Shown here: piece after piece, positions 1 to 9,009 of the stretch
How the letters are laid out: every line of letters begins with the position of its first letter
Numbering within the stretch: position 1 is the first letter of the stretch
Origin: a bacterium
GTDB lineage: Bacteria > Vulcanimicrobiota > Vulcanimicrobiia > Vulcanimicrobiales > SCRA01
Direction: 5' to 3'
Length of the DNA stretch: 64,000 nt
Assembly: GCA_004298675.1 (NCBI GenBank)
Contig: SCRI01000010.1
Coordinates: 1-64,000 of the forward strand
Made by a program: the position numbers and the translations under genes
The notes under the pieces: model-generated
What the model was told of the DNA's origin: nothing
Database searches by the model: none
The model's input: only the letters and a program-made list of their open reading frames with translations

Positions 1-36
1 AACCCACACCGCCGACACACGTCAATCGGCTTCCTC

Positions 37-405
37 TCACCCATGGACTTCGAGCGCCGCATGAGTCAGCCCGCCTGATGTCCAATCACAAACTCTCCAC
101 GAAACCGGACCAGCTTCATATGCTCCCGCGCTGGAAACTTGGAGCCCTGGAATTCCTCTCGAGTCGGCGTCTTCGTATATCCGCTGTACCCAATCTGGGA
201 TGTCCCTGTGATAGAGGTTTCGGCCAGGCCTCCCTGAAGGATCAGTCGGCCACCAGCCACGCTTGGTAACTACGTACACGACCCAGTGGTAGACGCTGTA
301 ATGCGCCCTTGCAATGGCTTGCCAGTTATGGCCGCCCGTAAGCAGATGCTCGGCCGCTCGGCTAGCGGCTGTCGAGCGGGCATTCGCCTTGGCTAGCTTA
401 CCCAC
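37..405 (-). CDS. HEPN-like small hypothetical protein
   Basis: A 122-residue protein from a GTG start. The segment around residues 30-45 (QAIARAHYSVYHWVVYV) resembles the helix of HEPN-domain proteins, where an [AR]-[AH]-Y-[AS]-x-[FY]-H pattern is common. HEPN proteins are often toxins or RNases, or partners of a minimal nucleotidyltransferase, but the catalytic RxxxxH motif is not obvious here and no nucleotidyltransferase lies next to it. Upstream on the same strand is a decayed response-regulator gene. The region has a mixed, less GC-biased codon pattern than the housekeeping genes to the right, which suggests acquired or decaying DNA. It could also be an unrelated family; the function is not established. 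Confidence 0.4.
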   Translation of the reverse strand: MGKLAKANARSTAASRAAEHLLTGGHNWQAIARAHYSVYHWVVYVVTKRGWWPTDPSGRPGRNLYHRDIPDWVQRIYEDADSRGIPGLQVSSAGAYEAGPVSWRVCDWTSGGLTHAALEVHG

Positions 406-423
406 TTCGCAGCCCGAGTTAGC

Positions 424-832
424 CTATTCCGCGTGCTGGCCCTTCTCCACCGGGCCTAATCCGCGCATAGCAACGTCATCTATTACTTGCTGGCGCCAAG
501 CCGCCCAGCAGCTTCTCGGTCTAGGCACGGTTGGGCGACACCGGCGTATCCTGCTGCTCGAAGCTGGCGGAACACCGGCTCCGGCGCCAACGTCAAGGCG
601 ACGACGACCAACGAAGTCAGCCGCTCGCGGCGATGACCCTGGCCGCCACCAGTCAGCCCATCGCCGGCATCGAAATAGCCAGAGCGTTGCCATCGGGGTG
701 CAGCTTCCGACAGAGTTCCACCGCTTCCAGCCCTATCAAGCCCATAGCCGCAATCACGCTCCCGCCGCGATCGAGGATCGCTCGCTCGATGTCACGGGAG
801 ATCGTGGGATCGTCAGGTACCACGAAGTGCAT
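424..832 (-). pseudogene. Frameshifted response-regulator receiver-domain remnant
   Basis: Reading from 832 leftwards gives a receiver-like N-terminus with an acidic DDP pocket, then GLEAVELCRKLHPDG and ALAISMPAMG, matching the typical 'GLEAV..ARELRPDV..LDISMPxMDG' region of NarL-type receivers. Here the phospho-acceptor position reads Ala-Ile-Ser instead of Asp-Ile-Ser. A TGA stop follows at 653. Homology continues in another frame (LVVVALTLAPEPVFRQLRAA, then AGYAGVAQPCLDRE), and a third frame holds the tail to 424. At least two frameshifts plus in-frame stops mean no intact product. An open frame extends upstream to 973, but ATG 832 fits the domain start. No HTH output domain can be seen. 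Confidence 0.6.
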
Positions 833-1078
833 GGTAATCACCGCTCGAACCACGATCCGACGTCGACGGTACTGGAGGCGGTAACGCGTCCAGCACCCTC
901 GTAAAACTTGTGCCATTGCCCATCTAATCCTCTGGCGGCCCGCGGAAGAAAGAGGCGTCGACTTTGATGCCACCGCCGCGCGGAGTGTGGGGCGGAGTTG
1001 TGAGGATGAATGCTACCCACGATGGGAACACTAGGCAGTGACGCTCGTGATATGAGCGCCTAAGTGCTTGAATATTGA

Positions 1079-1486
1079 GTGGTTATGAACGGTTTAGAGA
1101 TACGCGTCAAAAATCGAATGGGCGAACTGCTCACCGCGAGTCTGCCGCTCTTGGGATTAGAGCATTCTTCTGTGAGCGCTATTATCTCTGGCCTCGACAT
1201 CAGCCACGATCGCGTTAACGGAGGTCGGTGGACGTACCACCTAACGTCCATATTCGGCGGCCCGCTACTCGATCGCGTTTCTATCGCCGTCCAGGCTACT
1301 GGCCGACAAGCACTCCAGGAACTGCTTATGAATGCCCAGACAATCGTAGAAGACACATTCGCGCGGCTGACGGCGGCAAACGACGCCGATCCCAACAGCG
1401 CCTATGTAGAACGATTCAGGCAGCAATATGCTGATGCCGTCAGCAGCAAGAATGAACTAAACCGTCAGATTGGCCAAGGCTTTTAG
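1079..1486 (+). CDS. Hypothetical protein
   Basis: A 135-residue ORF with a GTG at 1079 and an in-frame ATG at 1085 that may be the true start. No recognised domain. The first half is mixed (GLEIRVKNRMGELLTASLPL); the second half is helix-rich and polar (QALQELLMNAQTIVEDTFARL, then a Gln/Asn-rich tail). No signal peptide or membrane segment. It stands alone between the decayed response regulator and the tRNA cluster and ends just before a bidirectional hairpin. Base composition is less GC-rich than the neighbours, so it may be horizontally acquired. It is accepted as coding from its length and amino-acid composition only. Confidence 0.45.
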   Translation: MVMNGLEIRVKNRMGELLTASLPLLGLEHSSVSAIISGLDISHDRVNGGRWTYHLTSIFGGPLLDRVSIAVQATGRQALQELLMNAQTIVEDTFARLTAANDADPNSAYVERFRQQYADAVSSKNELNRQIGQGF

Positions 1487-1533
1487 TGATCCAGGAATGG
1501 GTGGTCCAACGAGCAGCCGCCTGCTCACAAAAG

Positions 1534-1563
1534 AAGCCCGCAGAACCTTAATTCTACGGGCTT
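1534..1563. terminator. Bidirectional Rho-independent terminator
   Basis: Stem AAGCCCG / CGGGCTT, one C-A mismatch, then AGAA / TTCT around a six-base loop. A T-rich run follows on the plus strand (CTTTTA) and another on the minus strand (CTTCTTTTG). It sits between the hypothetical ORF on plus and the last tRNA (Phe) of the minus-strand tRNA operon, so it can end both transcripts. Confidence 0.75.
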
Positions 1564-1569
1564 TTACGA

Positions 1570-1645
1570 TGGTGCCGAGAGCCAGAATCGAACTGGCGAC
1601 ACCAGGTTTTTCAGACCTGTGCTCTACCGACTGAGCTATCTCGGC
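1570..1645 (-). tRNA. tRNA-Phe (GAA), CCA encoded
   Basis: The minus strand reads GCCGAGA ... TCTCGGC with discriminator A and an encoded CCA. D-loop GCTCAGTCGGTAGAGC, anticodon loop CTGAAAA giving GAA, and T-loop TTCGATT fold into a standard cloverleaf of 76 nt. It is the third gene of the minus-strand tRNA set Val-Asp-Phe. Confidence 0.95.
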
Positions 1646-1716
1646 TTAAGAACTCCAGGACTCTCCGTGATGCACCGGTCCCCCGTTTCCCGGGTGACCG
1701 GCGCACATCGGAACGA

Positions 1717-1793
1717 TGGCGACGCTGATGGGGCTCGAACCCACGACCTCCGCCGTGACAGGGCGGCGCTCTAACCAACTGAGCTACAGCGCC
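1717..1793 (-). tRNA. tRNA-Asp (GTC), CCA encoded
   Basis: The minus strand starts GGCGCTG and ends CAGCGTC-G-CCA, with a G-U pair in the acceptor stem. Discriminator G and anticodon loop CTGTCAC (GTC) identify Asp. Length is 77 nt. It lies between tRNA-Val(CAC) and tRNA-Phe and is probably cotranscribed with them. Confidence 0.95.
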
Positions 1794-1794
1794 A

Positions 1795-1869
1795 TGGTGG
1801 GCACAGGTGGGCTCGAACCACCGACCCCTCGCGTGTGAAGCGAGTGCTCTCCCACTGAGCTATGCGCCC
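1795..1869 (-). tRNA. tRNA-Val (CAC), CCA encoded
   Basis: The minus strand starts GGGCGCA and ends TGTGCCC-A-CCA. The anticodon arm CTCGC-TTCACAC-GCGAG gives CAC, reading GUG codons, which are frequent in this GC-rich genome. It is the first gene of the minus-strand tRNA operon, about 20 bases downstream of a strong promoter. Confidence 0.93.
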
Positions 1870-1889
1870 TGGCGCGCGGAACGCACCGT

Positions 1890-1918
1890 ATTATACCGTC
1901 CGTCGCAGTGGCTGGCAA
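1890..1918 (-). promoter_or_regulatory. Sigma70-type promoter for the tRNA Val-Asp-Phe operon
   Basis: On the minus strand TTGCCA (1918-1913), a 17-base spacer and a perfect TATAAT (1895-1890) precede tRNA-Val(CAC). This is the closest match to consensus in the window. Confidence 0.8.
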
Positions 1919-1943
1919 CCCCCTTCCAACACCTCACCACCCT

Positions 1944-1973
1944 TTGACGCGCAAGGGGGCAACCTGTTATACT
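1944..1973 (+). promoter_or_regulatory. Sigma70-type promoter for tRNA-Val(GAC)
   Basis: TTGACG (1944-1949), an 18-base spacer and TATACT (1968-1973), with the tRNA starting 14 bases after the -10 box. It is divergent from the other tRNA promoter, so the two units share about 120 bp of control region. Confidence 0.75.
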
Positions 1974-1986
1974 CACCGTCGCCCAC

Positions 1987-2061
1987 GGGCGCGTAGCTCA
2001 GGGGGAGAGCGCCACATTGACACTGTGGAGGTCAGTGGTTCGATACCACTCGTGCCCACCA
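1987..2061 (+). tRNA. tRNA-Val (GAC), CCA encoded
   Basis: Acceptor GGGCGCG pairs with CGTGCCC, followed by ACCA. Anticodon stem CCACA/TGTGG encloses loop TTGACAC, giving GAC (Val, GUC/GUU codons). T-loop TTCGATA is standard and the length is 75 nt. It lies immediately upstream of thrS, separated by a short hairpin. Confidence 0.94.
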
Positions 2062-2066
2062 TGATT

Positions 2067-2098
2067 GAAGGGAGGAGCCGCATCCGGCGCCTCCCTTC
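2067..2098 (+). terminator. Hairpin between tRNA-Val and thrS (terminator or leader)
   Basis: A perfect 9-bp stem GAAGGGAGG / CCTCCCTTC with a 14-base GC-rich loop, followed by TCTCC rather than a T-run. It most simply trims or terminates the tRNA transcript. Its position 50 bases before the thrS ATG would also allow attenuation of thrS, but no T-box specifier or antiterminator sequence was recognised. Confidence 0.5.
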
Positions 2099-2148
2099 TC
2101 CTTGCCGTCATTCAAGGACGCCCCTGGAACGAGGCGAAGCGTAAACGC

Positions 2149-3882
2149 ATGCCCACCGAGACGACCGCGCACCCGCCGCTCAACGCGATCCGCCACACGG
2201 CCGCGCACCTCTTGGCCCACGCCGTCAAGGATCTCTACCCCGACGCGAAGCTGACGATCGGCCCCGCCACTGAGCAAGGCTTCTACTACGACTTCGATCG
2301 CAAGGAGCCGTTCACGCCCGACGATCTCACGCGTTTGGAAGAGCGGATGAAGGAGCTGATCGCCGCCGATCTGCCGATGACCGGGCGCGAGATATCCCGT
2401 CCCGACGCCATCACGCGCTTCACCGCGGAGGACGAGCCGTACAAGGTGGAGCTCATCCACGGCATCCCGCAGGACGAGCCGCTCTCGCTCTACACCATCG
2501 GCAGCTTCACGGATCTCTGCCGCGGCGGCCACGTCCACTCCAGCGCCGAAGTCGGCGCGGTCAAGCTGCTCAGCGTCGCCGGCGCCTATTGGCGCGGTGA
2601 CGAGCACAACCCGATGCTCCAGCGCATCTACGGCACCGCCTTCCCCACGCAGGGCGAGTTGGATGCCTACCTGCAATTTCTCGAAGAGGCGCAACGCCGG
2701 GACCATCGCAAGCTCGGCAGGGAGTTAGGGCTCTTCTCCATCGAGGAGGACGCCGGCGGCGGCCTCATCTTCTGGCACCCCAAAGGAACGGCCGTCCGCC
2801 AGATCGTGGAGCAGTTCATTCGCGAAGGCCTGGTGGAGCGCGGCTATCTGCCGGTGATCACGCCGCACGTCGTGCACGAACACCTCTACGAGATCTCGGG
2901 ACACCTGGAGAACTTCGCGCAGAACATGTTCGGCCCACTGGAGGTGGAGGGACAACGCTTCCGCCTCAAGCCGATGAACTGCCCGGGCCACATCCTCATC
3001 TACCGGAGCGAGGCGCGCTCCTATCGCGACTTGCCGTTGCGCTACAGCGAGTTCGGCACCGTCTACCGTTTCGAGCGCTCGGGAACGCTGCACGGTTTGA
3101 CGCGCGTGCGCGGCTTCACGCAAGACGACGCCCATCTCTTCTGCGCCCCCGAGCAACTGCAGGGCGAATTCGAGCAGACCGTCGAGGAGGCGCTACGGCT
3201 GCTGCACGCCTTCAACTTCACGGACTTCCAGTTCTTCCTCTCCACGCGCGAGCAGCGCGGCGGCACGGACGAGATCGCCGAAGCCGCAATCCGTAACGCG
3301 CTCGATCGTTTTGGGATGCCCTACGAGCTCGACGAGGGCGGCGGCGCCTTCTACGGTCCGAAGCTGGACATCAACCTCTCCGACGCCATCGGCCGCAAGT
3401 GGCAACTGGGCACGGTGCAGGTCGACTTCGTCCTGCCCGAGCGCTTCGGCTTGAAGTATCGCGGCGCCGACGGCGAGGATCATCGCCCGGTGATGATCCA
3501 CCGCGCGCTAGCGGGCTCCATGGAACGCTTCTTCGGCGTGCTGATCGAGCACTTCGCGGGTGCCTTCCCGGCTTGGCTGGCCCCAGTGCAGGTGGCGATC
3601 GCGCCGATTAGCGAGCATCAGTTGGAGTACGCGCGGCAGACCGCTCGCGCACTGCGCGCGCGCAACTTCCGCGTCGAGGTCGACGAGTCCAACGAGAAGC
3701 TCGGCTACAAGATCCGCCACTGGAAGCTCCAGAAGGTGCCCTACATCCTGGTGGTGGGCAAACAGGAGGCCGCCGACGGGACGGTGGCTGTCAACGAGCG
3801 CGGCATCGAAGAGCGGCGCGCGCCGGTCGCGGTGGAGACCTTCGCGGAGGAACTGGCGCAGCGCGTCGCCGAGAGGCGCTGA
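2149..3882 (+). CDS. thrS: Threonyl-tRNA synthetase, lacking the TGS domain
   Basis: Class II aminoacyl-tRNA synthetase that charges tRNA-Thr in the cytoplasm. At 577 residues it is about 60 shorter than usual because it starts directly at the editing domain: HTAAH at residues 16-20 and CRGGH at 124-128 form the zinc-dependent SAD editing site. The catalytic core follows, with MNCPGH (zinc Cys), motif 2 around YRFERSG...RVRGFTQDDAH, and motif 3 HRALAGSMERF. The C-terminal anticodon-binding domain begins near APVQVAIAPI. The open frame continues upstream to 2065, but that part is within the hairpin and tRNA boundary, so ATG 2149 is preferred. It overlaps tsaD by TGATG. Confidence 0.96.
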   Translation: MPTETTAHPPLNAIRHTAAHLLAHAVKDLYPDAKLTIGPATEQGFYYDFDRKEPFTPDDLTRLEERMKELIAADLPMTGREISRPDAITRFTAEDEPYKVELIHGIPQDEPLSLYTIGSFTDLCRGGHVHSSAEVGAVKLLSVAGAYWRGDEHNPMLQRIYGTAFPTQGELDAYLQFLEEAQRRDHRKLGRELGLFSIEEDAGGGLIFWHPKGTAVRQIVEQFIREGLVERGYLPVITPHVVHEHLYEISGHLENFAQNMFGPLEVEGQRFRLKPMNCPGHILIYRSEARSYRDLPLRYSEFGTVYRFERSGTLHGLTRVRGFTQDDAHLFCAPEQLQGEFEQTVEEALRLLHAFNFTDFQFFLSTREQRGGTDEIAEAAIRNALDRFGMPYELDEGGGAFYGPKLDINLSDAIGRKWQLGTVQVDFVLPERFGLKYRGADGEDHRPVMIHRALAGSMERFFGVLIEHFAGAFPAWLAPVQVAIAPISEHQLEYARQTARALRARNFRVEVDESNEKLGYKIRHWKLQKVPYILVVGKQEAADGTVAVNERGIEERRAPVAVETFAEELAQRVAERR

Positions 3883-4877
3883 TGCTGCTGCTGGGCATCG
3901 AAACCTCCTGCGACGACACCGCGGCGGCCGTCGTAGAGGACGGCCGGCGCGTACGCGCCAGCGTGGCCACCAGTCAAGATGCCTTTCACGCCAAGTACGG
4001 CGGCATCGTCCCCGAGATCGCCGGGCGCCAGCACGTCCAACTGATCTCGGCTACCGTCGAACACGCGCTCCAGACCGCCGCCACCACGCTGGCGGAGCTC
4101 GACGGCGTGGCCGTCACGCAGGGTCCCGGCCTGATCGGCAGTTTGGTCGTGGGCGTTGCCGCGGCCAAGGCTCTGGCGTACGCCACCGGCAAACCGCTCT
4201 ACGCGGTCAACCACCTCCACGGGCACCTCTACGCCGCCTTCCTGGAGCAGGAGACGCCGCCGCAACTCCCCCTGCTCGGGCTGATCGTCTCCGGCGGACA
4301 CACGCAGTTGGTGGACGTGCGCGCACATGGCGATCTACGCATTATCGGGCGCACGCTGGACGACGCCGCCGGTGAGGCCTTCGACAAGACCGCGCGCGTG
4401 CTGGGCTTGGGCTTCCCTGGCGGCCCCGCGCTGGACCGCCTGGCGCAGCAAGGCGACCCCACGGCCATCGACTTCCCGCGCAGCATGCTGGGCAGCCGCT
4501 CGTTGGACTTCTCCTTCTCGGGCCTGAAGACGTCGGCGCGTTACTTCCTGGAATCGAACGAGGGCAAGCGCGCACAGACCGCCGACGTGGCGGCCTCGTT
4601 CCAGGCGGCGGTGGTCGACGTGCTGGTTGCCAAGACGGCGCAGGCGCAGCGGCGTCTGCGGTACGCCACCGTCGTCGTCGCGGGCGGCGTCGCGGCCAAC
4701 TCGCGCCTGCGCGCGCAGATGGCGGCGTGGGCCGAGCGCGCCGGGGTCCGCCTGCTGATCCCGCCGCTGCGCTTCTGCACCGACAACGCGGCGATGGTGG
4801 CGGCGGCCGCCTACCACGAGGCCCAGCCCCCCAGCGATCCGCTGGCCCTGGGCGCCGACCCCAACCTTCCCTTTTAG
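3882..4877 (+). CDS. tsaD: tRNA N6-adenosine threonylcarbamoyltransferase
   Basis: TsaD (Kae1/YgjD) transfers the threonylcarbamoyl group from TC-AMP to A37 of ANN-decoding tRNAs, with TsaB and TsaE. The 331-residue length is typical. The start [13 protein letters not shown] is the conserved N-terminal ASKHA motif. HLHGH at 111-115 supplies two metal ligands, and the C-terminal CTDNAAM carries the third (Asp). GVAANSRLR and VSGGHTQL are further family motifs. Its ATG overlaps the thrS stop, so the two are translationally coupled: one gene consumes threonine for charging, the other uses threonine for tRNA modification. Confidence is very high from motif identity. Confidence 0.97.
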   Translation: MLLLGIETSCDDTAAAVVEDGRRVRASVATSQDAFHAKYGGIVPEIAGRQHVQLISATVEHALQTAATTLAELDGVAVTQGPGLIGSLVVGVAAAKALAYATGKPLYAVNHLHGHLYAAFLEQETPPQLPLLGLIVSGGHTQLVDVRAHGDLRIIGRTLDDAAGEAFDKTARVLGLGFPGGPALDRLAQQGDPTAIDFPRSMLGSRSLDFSFSGLKTSARYFLESNEGKRAQTADVAASFQAAVVDVLVAKTAQAQRRLRYATVVVAGGVAANSRLRAQMAAWAERAGVRLLIPPLRFCTDNAAMVAAAAYHEAQPPSDPLALGADPNLPF

Positions 4878-5046
4878 AGGTACGCCGTCACCGCCCCGCC
4901 CGTTGCGGAAGTCGCTTTCGCCAATCAAAATCTTCTGTCGACAACGCGCCGCAGCGCAGGCGTGTCCCCTCCGTTCTTCAAAAACGCTTTGCGCAAGTGA
5001 CAACGCCGCCGTCGCAGGCGGCACGATGACGATGAAGGGACAAGAG

Positions 5047-6663
<1,617 letters not shown>

Positions 6664-6689
6664 GGCACCCGCAGGCTTAGTCGCACACC

Positions 6690-6728
6690 GCACGAGCCGG
6701 ACCGTTCGCAAGACGGTCCGGCTCGTGC
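6690..6728 (+). terminator. Strong hairpin terminator after malate synthase
   Basis: A 16-bp perfect inverted repeat (arms GCACGAGCCGGACCGT and its complement) around loop TCGCAAG, 27 bases after the aceB stop. The T-tail is weak, as in many GC-rich genomes. Confidence 0.75.
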
Positions 6729-6750
6729 GTTCGGAGAACGCACCACGACG

Positions 6751-7536
6751 ATGCTCTTGACCTCTCACGTCCTCATCACCGACGCAATCCTGCTGTTGGT
6801 GGCCATCTTCGCCGGCGCGCTCAACTCGGTCGCCGGCGGAGGCTCGTTTCTCTCGTTCCCAGCGCTGCTCTTCGCCGGGCTGCCGCCGATCATGGCCAAC
6901 GCCACCAACAACGCGGCCATGTGGGTGGGCACGGCCTCCAGTGCCGGCGGCTATCGCGAAGAGGTCGCCAAAGCGCGGCGCTATCTGGTTGCCGTCGCCA
7001 TTGTGAGCGCCGTCGGCGGCATCGCCGGGGCCGTGATCCTGCTGCGCACGCCCTCGTCGGTCTTCACGAAGCTGATCCCGTTCCTGCTGCTGACCGCAAC
7101 GATTCTCTTCGTCGTCGGACCACTGCTGCCGCGCTACGCCGGCGGATCCACGGCATCCCACCACGGTGTGCAGCGCCCCTCTCTGCGCGCGATCATCGGG
7201 CAGTTGGCGGTGGGAATTTACGGCGGCTACTTCGGCGCCGGCATGGGCTTCGTGATGCTGGCGATGCTGGTGCTCGAAGGTTTCGAGAACATCCACGACA
7301 TGAACGGCATCAAGACGTTCCTCTCCGCCATCATCAACGGCGTGGCGCTGATCCCGTTCATCCTCGCGCGCGCGATCGCTTGGCCTGAGGCCGTGGTTAT
7401 GAGCCTGGGAGCGATGCTGGGCGGTTATCTCGGGGCCCGCGTCGCACGGCGTCTGCCGGCGCCGGCGGTACGCCGCAGCGTGATCGCCATCGCCTGCGTG
7501 CTCACCGCCTACTTCTTCTACAAGACCTATGCGTAG
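6751..7536 (+). CDS. TSUP-family (TauE/SafE) membrane permease
   Basis: 261 residues with about eight hydrophobic segments and the family's glycine-rich hallmarks: an N-terminal AGALNSVAGGGSFLSFPALLFAG block and a second-half YGGYFGAGMGFVMLAML repeat, as expected for a protein built from two homologous halves. TSUP proteins export or import sulfite, sulfoacetate or other small organic anions across the inner membrane. The substrate cannot be told from the sequence. It starts 20 bases after the aceB terminator, so it probably has its own promoter. The converging gene at 7543 ends seven bases after it. Confidence 0.85.
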   Translation: MLLTSHVLITDAILLLVAIFAGALNSVAGGGSFLSFPALLFAGLPPIMANATNNAAMWVGTASSAGGYREEVAKARRYLVAVAIVSAVGGIAGAVILLRTPSSVFTKLIPFLLLTATILFVVGPLLPRYAGGSTASHHGVQRPSLRAIIGQLAVGIYGGYFGAGMGFVMLAMLVLEGFENIHDMNGIKTFLSAIINGVALIPFILARAIAWPEAVVMSLGAMLGGYLGARVARRLPAPAVRRSVIAIACVLTAYFFYKTYA

Positions 7537-7542
7537 CAGGCC

Positions 7543-8214
7543 CTAGAGCAACTCCATTTGGCGGATCGCCTCGCGGTAGTCGCGCGCGGCCGCCGTGAGC
7601 TCTTGGTCGAGCGTTGCCACCACCTCGGAAAGCTCGCGCAACACGCTGGCGGCACAGCTGGGCGAGATGCCGGAGAGGAACTCCGTGGTGCCATCGCGCT
7701 TGGCGGCAATCAGCGTCGTCCCGGTCATCAACACAACCCCCTCGCGCACCACCACACCATGCGTCGCTCCCCCGGTATCTCCGGGCTGGCGTACGCCGCG
7801 CACCGCATAGCGGGCCCCGCTATGGAGGCGAAACTCAAAGGGAGAGTGCACGGCCGCTGCGATGCCGCGTCCGACGATGAGGCTATCGCTGACGATGGCC
7901 TCGGCATCGACGCGCCGCACGTAGGGAGAGCGCGCGGAGGCCAGGCGCAGGATCGCCGGAGCCAGCGTCGATGGCTCGGCCGGCCACGTCGTGGAGCGCT
8001 GCTGATCGCGATCGATTTCGTGCGCCAAGACGCGGCGGCGCAGCTCCATGGGCGCCCTACCCAGGCGCGAACGGTTCTTCTTGAGCGCCAGATCGAACTC
8101 GCGGCGCGCCAATTCCAGCCGGCTGGCCGCCGGAACGATGCGCTGGACGAAGAGAAAGAGGACCGACTCCTCACCGATCGGGACGTGTGGGCCGCGCGTG
8201 CCGAGGTCTCTCAC
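7543..8214 (-). CDS. Hypothetical soluble protein
   Basis: 223 residues from GTG 8214. No signal peptide or membrane span. The middle and C-terminal half (FEFRLHSGARYAVRGVRQPG, then GVVLMTGTTLIAAKRDG) looks like a beta-rich fold, followed by a C-terminal amphipathic helix (VVATLDQELTAAARDYREA). No family was recognised. A GATACT box ends six bases before the start codon on the minus strand, as in other apparently leaderless genes of this window. It converges on the TSUP gene. Codon use matches its neighbours, so it is probably a resident gene. Confidence 0.65.
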   Translation of the reverse strand: MRDLGTRGPHVPIGEESVLFLFVQRIVPAASRLELARREFDLALKKNRSRLGRAPMELRRRVLAHEIDRDQQRSTTWPAEPSTLAPAILRLASARSPYVRRVDAEAIVSDSLIVGRGIAAAVHSPFEFRLHSGARYAVRGVRQPGDTGGATHGVVVREGVVLMTGTTLIAAKRDGTTEFLSGISPSCAASVLRELSEVVATLDQELTAAARDYREAIRQMELL

Positions 8215-8329
8215 ACTCCGAGTATCGACCAGCCTGGCGCCTGCGATCTAGCCCTTCCCAGGGATTGGGGGCGCCGTCACTCTCCGCTGGAACCGGCGCC
8301 GAAGGTTAAGAAGTGATCAAACTCTATCC

Positions 8330-8356
8330 ACACGACTGTGACTTCAGTGTGTGGAG
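8330..8356 (-). terminator. Imperfect hairpin spanning the purN stop codon
   Basis: CCACA...TGTGG outer pairs and ACTG/CAGT inner pairs around TGACTT overlap the end of purN. On the minus strand it is followed by ATAGAGTTTGATC, a weak T-rich tail. It is a plausible but weak purMN terminator. Confidence 0.35.
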
Positions 8357-9009
8357 AAAGTGGAAAACCCCGGCTTTTGTAGGGCGCACCAGCGCGCGAT
8401 GCCCGCCACCAGCACGCGATGCTCCACGGAGTGCAGGCGCTGGAGCGCCTCGGCCTCCGGCTCCCCCGGGTTCAACGCCATCGGCTCGCGTGCGAGCACG
8501 GGGCCGCGGTCGACTTCAGGGGTAACCAGATGGCAGGTCGCGCCGGCCCAGCCCAGACCGGCCGCGACGGCATCGCGTAGCGCGTGAGCCCCCCGGAAGG
8601 CCGGAATCAGCGCGCCCCCGGGCACGGCCACCACGTCGGCAGCGGGGTCCTCCGGGAGGAGGGCCGGGTGAATGTTGACCACGGCGGCAAAGCTCTTCAC
8701 GAAGGCGGGCGGCAGCACGTGCATCCATCCCAGCAAGAGAACCAGCTCCGCGCCGCTTGCGCGCACCGCACCCAAGACCCGCGCATCGTAGGCGTCGCGC
8801 CCCTGGCCGCCCCGGCGGTCCCACACCTCGACGCGCGCCGCGATGCCGGCGCGCCGTGCGCGCTCTAACCCGAAGGCCCCGGCGCGGTTGGAGAGCACGA
8901 GCCGGAGGTCCAGCGGCAATCGCCCCTGCGCGACGGCATCGATGACCGCCTGCAGGTTGGTGCCCGAGCCGCTGACGAGAACGGCGGTGGCGACGCTCTC
9001 CGTGTTCAC
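8344..9009 (-). CDS. purN: Phosphoribosylglycinamide formyltransferase
   Basis: Transfers formyl from 10-formyl-THF to GAR in the third step of purine synthesis. 221 residues from GTG 9009, which overlaps the purM stop as GTGA. VLVSGSGTNLQA is the phosphate-binding N-terminus. The catalytic Asn112 and His114 lie in VVNIHPALLP, and Asp167 in TPEVDRGPVL. Between NIHPALLP and the conserved FRGAHA an extra segment of about 18 residues (EDPAADVVAVPGGALIP) lengthens the loop next to the active site. That insertion is unusual relative to E. coli PurN. Coupled with purM. Confidence 0.93.
   Translation of the reverse strand: MNTESVATAVLVSGSGTNLQAVIDAVAQGRLPLDLRLVLSNRAGAFGLERARRAGIAARVEVWDRRGGQGRDAYDARVLGAVRASGAELVLLLGWMHVLPPAFVKSFAAVVNIHPALLPEDPAADVVAVPGGALIPAFRGAHALRDAVAAGLGWAGATCHLVTPEVDRGPVLAREPMALNPGEPEAEALQRLHSVEHRVLVAGIARWCALQKPGFSTFSTH

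Noticed and set aside
314-904. Long plus-strand open frame of 196 codons
   Set aside because: It is the antisense of the decayed response-regulator and HEPN-like region and contains no recognisable motif or start signal.
2067-2098. T-box leader controlling thrS
   Set aside because: There is no room for the specifier loop, no UGGN antiterminator bulge, and the hairpin begins at the tRNA 3' end.
2065-2148. N-terminal extension of thrS from the upstream TTG
   Set aside because: This stretch overlaps the end of the tRNA-linked hairpin and has no homology to ThrRS; ATG 2149 fits the domain start.
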